Assembly (NCBI GenBank): GCA_949317995.1
Contig: OX439036.1
Coordinates: 7,110,356 to 7,174,355, forward strand
Length of the DNA: 64,000 nt
Direction of reading: 5' to 3'
Source of the DNA: Acholoe squamosa
Lineage: Eukaryota > Annelida > Polychaeta > Phyllodocida > Polynoidae
This document shows positions 21,639 to 33,500 of the stretch, one piece after another (position 1 is the stretch's first letter; each line of letters starts with the position of its first letter). The notes beneath the pieces are model-generated. The model was not told where the DNA came from, searched no databases, and saw only the letters and a program-made list of their open reading frames with translations. Made by a program: the position numbers and the translations under genes.

Positions 21639-23495
21639 CTAGGCTGTTTCCACAGTCACCGGGGAGGGTTGGTGGTTTAGAAAATTAGCAATAGTCTGCA
21701 TGTTTGACCTTGTGGTCTCCTCCTGATGTTCATCAATAATTATATCTGTTGTATTTTCCAGTGCTGTCATGGTCACCGGGCTGGTGCCACAATCATTCTG
21801 GAGAAGCATGGAGTAGTACAGTCCTTTGTTTTTAAGGGCTGGTATGGTGCTGAACCTAGTGCGCCAAGGTAAGTGTATCACCTGAGGAAGGTGATAAGCG
21901 AATTCTCCTCTCTGTGTTGTTATAACTGCTGGTCCATTCCAGGTAAATATAGCCTTAGGTAGTGGGAAGGTTTTAACCACTATATCCTTATAGGTCGGGG
22001 CAGCTGCTGATTTAATCTCATCAAATTCATGTGGTATTGGCCTCAGGGGTAGCGCGAAGTTTGAGTCTCCACAATATATTTTAAAACATATTGTGGGATT
22101 TGTGCGCTTGGCCACATTTTTCTTGCCACAGTGTGTCTGCAAATTTCTTAAGGTACTTCATTATTCTGTAGGCTGAGTAGATGGTCAGGGTGAATAATAT
22201 AGCAATTATCAGGGTGTGGGTTTCCTGAATTGTGAGGAAAAGGGGTGTGGGTTTCCTCTGTAGGGGTTAGTTTGGTAGGATTCTTATCTGGGAGCAATTT
22301 GTGTAGGGGCAGCTCGGTGACTAGTCCGAATGCTTTGGCTGTAGGCAGGTAGGCTACAGTCCCTCCTAGTCTGTACAGTTTGAGTAGTATGTATACTATA
22401 AAAATGTGAGCTGATATCCCTAGGATGAGTCCTAAGCTTTGGAAGATTGGATGCTCTGTGACTCGACGTAGGTGTGATAGATTGAATTATAATGTCCAGA
22501 TGAATATATATATGGTGAGCTGAGTAAGTGTATGAGGTCAGCTTCTGTGAATAATAGAAATCTAAGTCATTAATTGCGACTTGTGCTCCAGGGTGTGTAA
22601 TCCTAAGTTTGTTATTAATGTCAATTAAGTATCTAGCAAGGTCTGAGGGTGGTACTATATCAGGGGTTAGGATTCCTGATGATAGCATCCTCAGGGCTGC
22701 ATTTGTCCTTTGCAGTGATTGAACTGTATTCATTCTTGCTGCTATGATAATTAATGCATCATTTAATACTTGCATTTTTTCCCTTTGAGTTTTCTCGTGC
22801 CTTGAATATGAGTCAAGTGACCTGGACATGTTAGAGGCCCACAGGTTGACGGTGTCACCTATGGTGTTGATTGTGCTGTCCAGTACCTTCTTATCTTGGA
22901 TGTATGCTTTAACAAACTTATCTTGTCTGTCTGTGATCTTTTCAATGAGACTAGCTGCTTCCTGATCTTGTTTAGCAAATTTTCTTAGTATTTCATCTAT
23001 GTTCTTGAGCTGTCCCATTACTTGGTTCACATCTTCCACTGTGGCTAGACCTAGCACACCGCGAAACAGGGGTGCTAGAAAACCCAGTATGGCCTCTCTT
23101 TTGGCCTTGTCTAATGTGTTTATGGGGTTGGATAGGAACAATTTGATGGAGGCTAATGTTTCATTTATCTCCTTGTCTGCAATTTCCAGCAAGGTGTCAA
23201 GCTCTTTGGCTTGTTGGATAATTTGACCAGAGGTATGATCTTGTAGAGTAGGAGTGGTCAATTGGAGTATTCTATCCCTTATGGATCCTTGGGTAACGGG
23301 TGCCCGAGGTATCTTGTAGGGAATAGCTAACAACAGTGTTGTGGTTGTATGTCCATTGACCAATGGTTAAGGGCTAGGTTTGAATACTACTCCTATGTTT
23401 TGTCTCACCACAGGTGTATAACCTGCAGTAAGTGGTTCTATAGTATATAATAACAGCATAGTTAGCAGTATGGGTGAAACTCTCAGTCTCCCCAT
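21639..23495 (-). pseudogene. F-type envelope glycoprotein of outer element, broken
   Basis: Corresponds to the inner env at 27247-29811. Lesions: a nonsense codon (CAA to TAA) at about 23367-23369 near the N-terminus; a deletion of about 700 bp at about 22480 that removes the segment present at roughly 28085-28795 in the inner copy; and a 2-bp deletion near 22138. The hydrophobic fusion-peptide-like stretch and the following helical region survive. Not functional as it stands. Confidence 0.8.
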
Positions 23496-23864
23496 GGTGC
23501 TTGTGTAAAGCAAGTTTGCTGTTTCTAAAGTCTTGTCAAATTTGTAGTGATTTGGTGCTGGTAAAGTCTAAGTGTATGGTGTAACACTTTAAATGAAGTG
23601 GTTCAAACTGTAGATTGAGTGGTTCAAACTGTAGATTGAGCTGTCTTGGCAATATGTCCGGTGAGTCTATAGAGATTGACCAGTAAATGGTAAGGTCAGG
23701 TTGAAGGTGAAGTAGGTGTGTTCTTTATCCTAGTGCAGTCTCTCCTAATGGAGAAGTGGGCTGGCTAATTCCCAAGTGGGGTCCTGTAGACTTGAGTTCC
23801 AGACTGCAGCTGGATGAAGACTGATGGTGGGCTATGGTCCACAGTGCTTCTTATGTAGCCTACC

Positions 23865-24089
23865 CTACCCACATCCATTGTGGGCATGGTATTGTTTCTC
23901 TGGAGTCAGTGCACCTAATCTCCAGTGTCTGCAACTGTGGGGCTCTATTGTATACTCTGTGTACTGGTAATTAGCTCCTCCTGTCATCCAGGACAGCCAT
24001 TCATGACCGTCTAGACAGTTGTCTGAGGGTAGCTTATAAGGCCAATTGATTTCTATAGACTGCTGTGTTGGCATAGCGCGCTCTTTCAT
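23865..24089 (-). CDS. Small ORF between pol and env (outer copy), unknown
   Basis: 74 codons starting MKERAMPTQQSIEINWPY, with an acceptable AUG and no recognised domain. The same reading exists in the inner element at about 30170-30395, but a TGG-to-TGA change stops it after about 20 codons there. It could be an accessory protein, a leader exon spliced to env, or chance. Present in both copies by descent, so conservation proves nothing. Confidence 0.3.
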   Translation of the reverse strand: MKERAMPTQQSIEINWPYKLPSDNCLDGHEWLSWMTGGANYQYTEYTIEPHSCRHWRLGALTPEKQYHAHNGCG

Positions 24090-24233
24090 GTGGGGATTAG
24101 GCTTTTAGACACTCCATTGTGTTACCCTTACTCTTCTTAGACTTCATGTCTGCTTTACTTGGAAGGTCCCAGTCTTTGACCATTCAGAGGCAATAACCTA
24201 CTGATATATTTACAAATTTGATTGGCTTTATAT

Positions 24234-25533
24234 TGTCATACTAGTAATTGGCATGATCAAGTTGTCATATGAGAAATATCATATGGCTAGTGGTGTATAG
24301 TGTAATTATCTCAAGGCTCATAATAAATAGTGTTATTTCCAGTTGTCACTGGTTTATTCAGCTTTAGGCAACATGTAAGAAATATCAATCACACAGTAGT
24401 TAGTATGTAGGTAATTTGTACATACAGTAAACATACAGTAATTTATAAGGTACAATGTTCAGTTCCACTCCACCTGTGAGGTAATAATAATACAATGTCC
24501 AGCATAGTTCTAGGTGGGTTCCCACACCTAGCTCCTGACCTGCTGTTTAGAGGAATAATGTAATAATGAATAACTTTACCCTCTGGTGGAAGTCTTGAAG
24601 AAGATAGCCCCTGGCCACTAATGATAGAAAACCAATGCCTGTCTAGCATAGTTTCACCATAGTGCAGTGGTATAGCAGGTAGCAGGAGATGACTGGAGAT
24701 GTTACCTCTAGAGCGGTTCTTGGTGATCTGTCTTTCTGGAGGTGCAGACAGGCTATTTGTAGCAAATCTTGGAAAAGCACCTCCAGACTGACTGGAGCCA
24801 GCAGCATCTGCCTAACTCTACAATTGTTTGAGGGGAGTCTTTCATGTGTCACAGGGGGACAAAGGACCCCCATGGACGCCGCTGTGTCCCCCTTTGTCTT
24901 GGTCGGTTCTGCATCTTCAGACCCTCATAACTCGGTCGTTTATGCGTTTATAACCGCCATTTTGCGCATGCGCGGAGTTGAATATGCCAAGTTTATAATG
25001 CCTGCTGGATAGGCGCATAACTTGCGCCGGTTTGTCTGTAGTGCACTCGGAGGTCGATTCAGTCTCCATGGCGTAACTTCCTTAATAATGGGAGTTCCGC
25101 CTTGATCTTGGGCTCATTTTGACCGTCTAATTATGGGCTTTCCATAAATGCTTTGATATTTGACCTAGCTTGCTCAGGAGCGACGCTAGAGCGACCGGAC
25201 GGTTATGGCGTCGTGCTTATGTAACCCATTGTTCAGTCCTTAGAGTGCTCAGACACTCATGACGGCGTCTGTGGTGCCCAGGCACCCCTAACGGCCGTTT
25301 GCATTCACTTACAAGTTATTAGTTTGTGCACTGAACCATTAGGTCGGACCCTTTGATGTCACAAACTCTGTCTAACTGACTTGGCTGGTGTGCAGTGGGG
25401 CATGAACGCTCTTATACAAAGTTTGAGCGCTCTTATAGCTCTTAGAACCAACCTATGTATTAATTTCTTAGATATTCTTTGATTAATACAATAATATGTT
25501 AGAATTTATGGAATAATAAAATGGTATATGATA
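24234..25533 (-). repeat. 3' LTR of inner element
   Basis: 1300 bp. On minus it starts TATCATATACC and ends TAGTATGACA. It shares GTAATTGGCATG and CATATGGCTAG with the LTR at 38290 and differs there from the outer pair, which assigns the pairing. Confidence 0.9.
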
Positions 25534-25556
25534 GAATACTCCCTCTCCCCCGAGAG
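25534..25556 (-). promoter_or_regulatory. Polypurine tract of inner element
   Basis: CGGGGGAGAGGGAGT on minus, directly abutting the 3' LTR; identical to the outer copy. Confidence 0.8.
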
Positions 25557-25829
25557 AATGCGAAACTCCGTCATTTCGCCGAGGGAATGTACAATTTATA
25601 CAATTTTTACCTTATTTTGGAGTTGTATACTGTTTGTAAGAGGATTTGAAGTAATGGGGAGTGCTTCAAATGCAATTTTTGTGGTAGAGCTTTGTCAGTA
25701 TAAACAATTTTCTCCTGGGTATAAGTACATTTCCGAGTTTCTATATCTTACCATACCTGAGCTTATTTGCTTATGTAACATCAATTTTGGGTACAACTTT
25801 CCATTTTTATGTACAACATACAATTTGGC

Positions 25830-26610
25830 AAATAGTGTGCCATTTTGGCATTCAATGTTCAATTTAGCGTGCAAATTGAACATAAATGACACTTTTAGTG
25901 TGCAAATTTACAATTTCGCGTGTAATTGCGTTCAATTGACAATTTCAGTATGCAAATATATAATTTTGCGTACATTTGGCAATTTAAGTGTGCAAATATA
26001 TAATTTTCGCGTATATTTGGCAATTTTAGTGTGCAAATATACAATTTCACGTACACTTGGCGATTTTAGTGTGCAAATATACAATTTCGCGTACACTTGG
26101 CAATTTTAGTGTGCAAATATATAATTTCGCGTGCATTTGGCAATTTTAGTATGCAAATATATAATTTCGCGTGCATTTGGCAATTTTTGGTGTACAAATA
26201 TATAATTTTTGCGTACATTTGACAGTTTTAGTATGCCAATATATTATTTTGCGTTCAATTGATAGTTTCTGTATGTACATATATAATTTTGCGTACAGCT
26301 TGGATATACATAGAAATGTTGATTTCTTAAAATCTGACTTCAGTGTATGAATTGGGTACAGACATACAGTATAATGTGCAACATACAATTCAAATGTAAA
26401 TTGGATACAAACTTACAATCTAGTGTGCAACCATACAATTTTTGTGTGCAAATTGGGTACAAGCGTACAATCTGGTGTGCAAACATACAATTTTAGTGTG
26501 CAAATTGGGTACAAGCGTACAATCTGGTGTGCAAATATGCAATTTTAGTGTGCAAATTGGGTACAAGCGTACAATCTAGTTTACACTATACAATTTTTGG
26601 GATTTGAGAC
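25830..26610. repeat. AT-rich iterated 3' region of inner element
   Basis: About eleven ~40-bp units (TTTGGCAATTTTAGTGTGCA core), then three to four ~52-bp TTGGGTACAAGCGTACA units. Unit number and variants differ from the outer copy, so the array has changed length since the two copies diverged. The rest, to about 27240, is AT-rich without genes. Confidence 0.85.
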
Positions 26611-27246
26611 AAATTTTTCCGAGGGCCGGAAAAACAAAGTACTTCATGTACAATAGGCTTGTTTGTCTCTGAGTTACTCATTGATTTTGCTATATGGGTG
26701 TATTAATTGGCAATTTCGGCAGTGGGCCGCTGCTTAATTGACTTTTCCCCTAGCCTTTTGAGTATGTGTCCCTGAAAGAGATTTATTTGGTGAGTATCTT
26801 AAGTAAACATGTTTTATGTCAACAATTTTCTGAACAAAATTTTTTTTTTCATTCCTTTTTCCAACAATTTTCTTGGATACCTAAAGTGTGTTACTTTAAG
26901 TAAACCTTGGCATAGTATACAAGTGCTAGTGGGTACAAAAACTGTCTTAGTTATCTACCTGCATTCATGTATATTAATGTTAGATTTGTACAATTTACAA
27001 TTTGTAATTTGCAATTTCGCAATTCTGTGCGTACATGCGCGCATTAATCATCGGTTTTGTGAGAATACCATAGATTTTCATATCATACATCAACAAGTGG
27101 CTGTGTATATATATATTTTTTTTTTCTAAATCAATTTTTCGATACTTTGATAATTTCATTGACAGTGGAGGTGTGTGTCATGTGTGAGATGTGTCATCTC
27201 AGTATCTCCTGGTGGTGGACTGGGGGCAGTCTAGGCTGTGGGCAGC

Positions 27247-29811
27247 CTAGGCTGTTTCCACAGTCACCGGGGAGGGCTGGTGGTTTAGAAAATTAGCAAT
27301 AGTCTGCATGTTTGACCTTGCGGTCTCCTCCTGGTGTTCGTCAATAATTATATCTGTTGTATTTTCCAGTGCTGTCATGGTCACCGGGCTGGTGCCACAA
27401 TCATTCTGGAGAAGCATGGAGTAGTACAGTCCTTTGTTTTTAAGGGCTGGTATGGTACTGAACCTAGTGCGCCAAGGTAGGTGTATCACCTGAGGGAGGT
27501 GATAAGCAAATTCTCCTCTCTGTGTTGTTATAACTGCTGGTCCATTCCAGGTAAAATATAGCCTTAGGTAGTGGGAAGGTTTTAACCACTATATCCTTAT
27601 AGGTCGGGGCAGCTGCTGATTTAATCTCATCAAATTCATGTGGTATTGGCCTCAGGGGTAGCGTGAAGTTTGAGTCTCCACAATATATTTTAAAATATAT
27701 TGTGGGATTTGTGCGCTTGGCCACATTTTTCTTGCCACAGTGTGTCTGTGCAAATTTCTTAAGGTACTTCATTATTCTGTAGGCTGAGTAGATGGTCAGG
27801 GTGAATAATATAGCAATTATCAGGGTGTGAGTTTCCTGAATCGTGAGGAAAGGGGTGTGAGTTTCCTCTGTAGGGGTTAATTTGGTAGGATTCTTATCTG
27901 GGAGCAATTTGTGTAGGGGCAGCTCGGTGACTAGTCTGAAGGCTTTGGCTGTAGGCAGGTAGGCTACAGTCCCTCCTAGTCTGTATAATTTGAGTAGTAT
28001 GTATACTATAAAAATGTGAGCTGATATCCCTAGGATGAGTCCTAAGCTTTGGAAGATTGGATGCTCTGTAACTCGACGTAGGTATGATTCCACGCAGCGC
28101 GTTTCCATTGCCTTATCAAGGTTGGAGGCATCTTTTAATAATGTTTTGGCAAAGGGCTCTAAATTTAGTTGAGTAATATTATCCATGATTGGATTTTCCT
28201 GTAGTTTTTCTAAGGTTCTATAAAGGTTTACTACTGGGAAATTTGGAAGATTCTCTCTTTCATCTGGTTTGGTTTCAGAAATCTGGTTAAGTGCTGCCAT
28301 GAATGGTAAATTAATTGTCTTGAGAATGTAGTGAAATGATAAGGTTGAGTTACAGGGCAACCTTGTGTTTGGAAGAGAAATTCTCCTACACTGATTGTGC
28401 ACCCACAGGGTACACCTATGATTGAGTAGGACTGGGCTTTTCGAGTTTCAGACGTTTTACCATGGCAGTTGATAAAGTAATGGGGTTCATTAGTAGTGAC
28501 CAGATACTTATCTTCAGAAATGGAAATAGCATGGGTGTTAGGTGTTTGCAGTGGTGAAACTGTAAACTTGCAATGTTCCTTAATCTGTTGAGCCTGGTTA
28601 GTAAAAATGGCTACAGGGCATGTAGGCCTGTGTTTATAAATTCTACCATATTCGATGAATAATGATTCGTCGTAAGATACTGCTAGAAACTCAGTTGTGG
28701 TTTGTAATTTGGTGACTCCTCTGGTGGGGGTCTCCTGTGTGTCTATAGGCATGGGTGATGTAATCATTTGGTACAATTTGAAGGTAGAGGTGGTAGATTG
28801 AATTATAATGTCCAGATGAATATATATATGGTGAACTGAGTAAGTGTATGAGGTCAGCTTCTGTGAATAATAGAAATCTAAGTCATTAATTGCGACTTGT
28901 GCTCCAGGGTGTGTAATCCTAAGTTTGTTATTAATGTCAATTAAGTATCTAGCAAGGTCTGAGGGTGGTACTATATCAGGGGTTAGGATTCCTGATGATA
29001 GCATCCTCAGGGCTGCATTTGTCCTTTGCAGTGATTGAACTGTATTCATTCTTGCTGCTATGATAATTAATGCATCATTTAATACTTGCATTTTTTCCCT
29101 TTGAGTTTTCTCGTGCCTTGAATATGAGTCAAGTGACCTGGACATGTTAGAGGCCCACAGGTTGACGGTGTCACCTATGGTGTTGATTGTGCTGTCCAGT
29201 ACCTTCTTATCTTGGATGTATGCTTTAACAAACTTATCTTGTCTGTCTGTGATCTTTTCAATGAGACTAGCTGCTTCCTGATCTTGTTTAGCAAATTTTC
29301 TCAGTATTTCATCTATGTTCTTGAGCTGTCCCATTACTTGGTTTACATCTTCTACTGTGGCTAGACCTAGCACACCGCGAAACAGGGGTGCTAGAAAACC
29401 CAGTATGGCCTCTCTTTTGGCCTTGTCCAATGTGTTTATGGGGTTGGATAGGAACAATTTGATGGAGGCTAATGTTTCATTTATCTCCTTGTCTGCAATT
29501 TCCAGCAAGGTGTCAAGCTCTTTGGCTTGTTGGATAATTTGACCAGAGGTATGATCTTGTAGAGTAGGAGTGGTCAACTGGAGTATTCTATCACTTATGG
29601 ATCCTTGGGTAACGGGTGCCCGAGGTATCTTGTGGGGGATAGCTAACAACAGTGTTGTGGTTGTATGTCCATTGACCAATGGTTGAGGGCTAGGTTTGAA
29701 TACTACTCCTATGTTTTGTCTCACCACAGGTGTATAACCTGCAGTAAGTGGTTCTATAGTATATAATAACAGCATAGTTAGCAGTATGGGTGAAACTCTC
29801 AGTCTCCCCAT
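27247..29811 (-). pseudogene. F-type envelope glycoprotein of inner element, frameshifted
   Basis: Starts at ATG 29811 in ACCATGG context. Order: hydrophobic signal-like segment (VSPILLTMLLLY); a basic KAKR site followed by an apolar stretch (about residues 141-157, GFLAPLFRGVLGLA) resembling the cleavage site and fusion peptide of baculovirus/errantivirus F proteins; a long helical region; a Cys-containing C-terminal ectodomain; a transmembrane segment near 28020 (GLILGISAHIFIVYILL) and a second hydrophobic segment near 27800. The frame shifts once at about 28300-28390 and back at about 27553, where the outer copy has one A fewer. Such proteins drive membrane fusion at entry. As it stands this copy cannot be read through. 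Family assignment is by motif layout only. Confidence 0.75.
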
Positions 29812-29829
29812 GGTGCTTGTGTAAAGCAA

Positions 29830-30529
29830 GTTTGCTGTTTAAAGTCTTGTCAAATTTGTAGTGATTTGGTGCTGGTAAAGTCTAAGTGTATGGTGCAACA
29901 CTTTAAATGAAGTGGTTCAAACTGTACCTTTGCAAGATTGAGCTGTCTTGGCAATATGTCCGGTGAGTCTATAGAGATTGACCAGTAAATGGTAAGGTCA
30001 GGTTGAAGGTGAAGTAGGTGTGTTCTTTATCCTAGTGCAGTCTCTCCTAATGGAGAAGTGGGCTGGCTAATTCCCAAGTGGGGTCCTGTAGACTTGAGTT
30101 CCAGACTGCAGCTGGATGAAGACTGATGGTGGGCTATGGTCCACAGTGCTTCTTATGTAGCCTACCCTACCCACATCCATTGTGGGCATGGTATTGTTTC
30201 TCTGGAGTAGGTGCACCTAATCTCCAGTGTCTGCTACTGTGGGGGTCTATTGTGTAATCTGTGTACTGGTAACTAGCTCCTCCTGTCATCCAGGACAGTC
30301 ATTCATGACCGTCTAGACAGTTGTCTGAGGGTAGCTTATAAGGTCAATTGATCTCTATAGACTGCTGTGTTGGCATAGCGCGCTCTTTCATGTGGGGATT
30401 AGGCTTTAGACACTCCACTGTGTTACCCTTACTCTTCTTAGACTTCATGTCTGCTTTACTTGGGGGGTCCCAGTCTTTGACCCTTTCAGAGGCAATAACC
30501 TACTGATATATTTACAAATTTGATTGGCT
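29830..30529. other. Pol-env spacer of inner element
   Basis: 700 bp holding the remains of the small ORF (stopped by TGA). No other coding signal. It may contain splice signals for a subgenomic env message; I cannot fix them. Confidence 0.5.
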
Positions 30530-33500
30530 TTATATACATATAAGTAATTCATTATCAGTCACACATGTCTTATGTGTGGATGAAGAGAATTTGTAATACA
30601 TTTTGAAAATCTTATGTTCTTTTGGTATCTCAATCTTGTTTCTAATTTCTTGAAACTGACCACACCTAGATGTCTTTCTTAGTATGTGGTGTGCAGGCCT
30701 AGGCTTGATAGGGCCTATGCCTGTGGTTTCTTTTGTAAGGGTGATATCATTTTTGTTCCTTACAATTTTGCTGTAGTATTTGGCCTCATGTGGAATAAGC
30801 CTGTGTGCAAATTCATTGTTTCTGACAGCCACAACCTTTTTCAGTCTGTCTATGTGCACTGGTCTGGCCACCAATAGATTGGTGTCCAGGTTTTTGAGTT
30901 TGGCACTTGTCAAACTAGGTCTGTCTACTACAACATATGGTCCCATAAAAAGGGGTTGAAGTTTCTTACACTCTGTGTTGGTCAGGATTCTTGGTATGTT
31001 TAGGTACACCATGTCGGTGACCTTGATTTCCTGTGGTGTAAGTTTCTTATCATATCTATCCTTCCTTTCCTTTTGTAGCTTGGCGACCCTTTCTATAGCT
31101 TTCCTCCTAGAGGTATCTTGATTTGTTATCATGTTAGCTACATGGTCTGCTACGGTGGATATGTCTTCCTGTATTCCCAGCCCTAAGTCCATTGGGGTGG
31201 CTGGGTTTCTTCCATGGAGTAGAAAGAAAGGGGTGAATCCTGTGGTTTGGGATTCAGTGTTGTTTAATGCAAAGGTTATGGGTTCAATAAATGAATCCCA
31301 ATTGTTTTGGTGCTTTGAGCAGAATGCTCTGAGCGCTGTGCCTATGCTAGCATTGAATCTCTCTACAAGCCCATTTGATTGTGGCCTATATGGTGAGGAG
31401 AATTTATGTTTGATCTTGAGGTGTTTAGTTAACTTTGTGAACTTTGCACCTGTATAACATGTCCCATTGTCTGTTTGAAGAGTGGCTGGTGTTCCATGAT
31501 GACAAATTATATTCTTGTAGAACTCTGCTGCTGTTGTTTCAGCTTTTAAGTCAGTAGTAGCCCAAGCTGTTGCATATCTGGTAGCATAATCTATGCAGAC
31601 CTGTATATGTTTGTTTACCCTGGCAGTTGTGGGAAGTGGTCCCACCGCGTCTAGGTTTAGGAACTTCATTGGTGAAGTCATGTACTCTCTCACTGTCATT
31701 GGTGTTTTGTGTGAGTGTACTTGCCTTTTTGCTGTGAGGCATGTGTGGCAGGTGGAAACATATTTTGTTGTGTCTGCTAGCATAGACTTCCAATATACCC
31801 TAGGTCGGAGTGCTGACAGCATCCTACTTGAACCAAGATGGCCGCCAGTAGGTGAGTCATGGAAATACTGTAGTGTACTTGTTACCCATTGCTGTGGTAT
31901 AACAATTTGAAGTGGTACAGTATTGGTTTTTCTCCAATTTATGGGGCATATATGGACTAATGTACCATTTACCAAGCTGTATGTCTGGCCTTGGTTGATG
32001 ATTCTATTTCCTTGTGCTTTTGGTGCAGGCAAGGTCCCATCCTCAAGATACTGTATGAGGGGCAATAGGTCCTTGTCTTTCCTTTGTTCCAAGCCAAGGT
32101 TTGTACCTGAGATGGATGTGTCGGGAATCTGATCCAGTAGTTGATTTATATCTAGCACATGTTGTTTTATTCTGTCTCTTTCTTTTTCTTTTTCATCGAC
32201 TATTGGCCTATCTTGTGCCTTTTGTTGGGGTGTGTCACTCTTGTTTTGGTGTGTAGGCTCCTTTGGAGGGCCTATTCTCGCCTTGGTGGGAGTGGCAACC
32301 TTTTTCTTTAAAGGCACAATTTGCTTTTTGTCATTCTTCTTTGTCTCAGAGTTCTTTGACTTAGTAGATGCAGTGTCTTTTGTGACATTTTTCCTGGCAG
32401 GTGGGGTTTTGGTAGGTTTGTTTCCTGTGACCTTTTTCTCATTTAGAATAGTTTGTGATTGTGTGGGGGGTTTTGGTGTGCCCTCCTGAATCATTTCTCT
32501 AGTCTTTGAGCGTGTGGTCATAGGACACAAATGGTTTGATGTTTCCTCTCCCTGCATTGATTCAAAGAATCTGACTGATTTGGAAGTTGCTTGAGTAATA
32601 GCATATAGTGTGTCTTCTGAATCTTCATCATCTGAGTCAGGTGGGGTGAAGGGTGGCTCCTTTGGAGTTGCCTTCAGCATCTGATCGAGTGATGAGAATT
32701 CGATAGGCTTGAAGTCATTATCTGGAAAGAGTTGTGAGTATTCTCTCTCACAGTGGCAAAACACATAGTGTGTAGATTGCTTCAAGATACCCCTAATGGG
32801 TGTCTCTGGCCTTTCAATGGTGTTGGGTGGATCATCCCTTTTGAATGGTACTTTCTTTGTTACTTTTGCAAACTTGGTTCTACTGGCTGCTCTAACTCTC
32901 CTTGGTGGGGGTGGAGGGTTAGTCATGGGTCCAGAATCTGGGTATTCTCTTCTAGACATAGCATCTGGTGGTGTGTTATCATCACCTTTCACGTGTTGGA
33001 TGGTGAATGAAAATTGTTGTATGTCTAGAGCCCATCTGGCCCATCTATGTGTGAGTCCTGTATTGGTTAGTAGCGGGATTAGGGCTGCATGGTCTGTGTA
33101 TAATTGGAAGTGTCTGGTCTCTAGATAGTGTCTGAAGTGTAATACTCCATACACTACTCCCAGTAGTTCTCTCTCTGTGGTATTGTAATTTCTCTCATGT
33201 TTGGAGAGGGTTCTACCTGCAAAGGCTACTGGTCTGAGCACTCCTTCATTATCTCTCTGTGAGAGTACAGCTCCTAAACTCACATTGGAAGCATCAGTTG
33301 CCAAACTGAACTCTTTCTCATAGTTTGGATATCTGAGAAGAGCATTGGTACAGAGGGCATGCTTTAAAGTTTTGAAAGCATTATCTGCATCCTCTGTCCA
33401 GACAAATGCTTTGAGATGTGTCTGTAGATCATACAGTGGTCTAGCAATTTGGGCATAACCTTTGATAAACTTTTTGAAGTATTGGCATAGGCCTGTGAAG

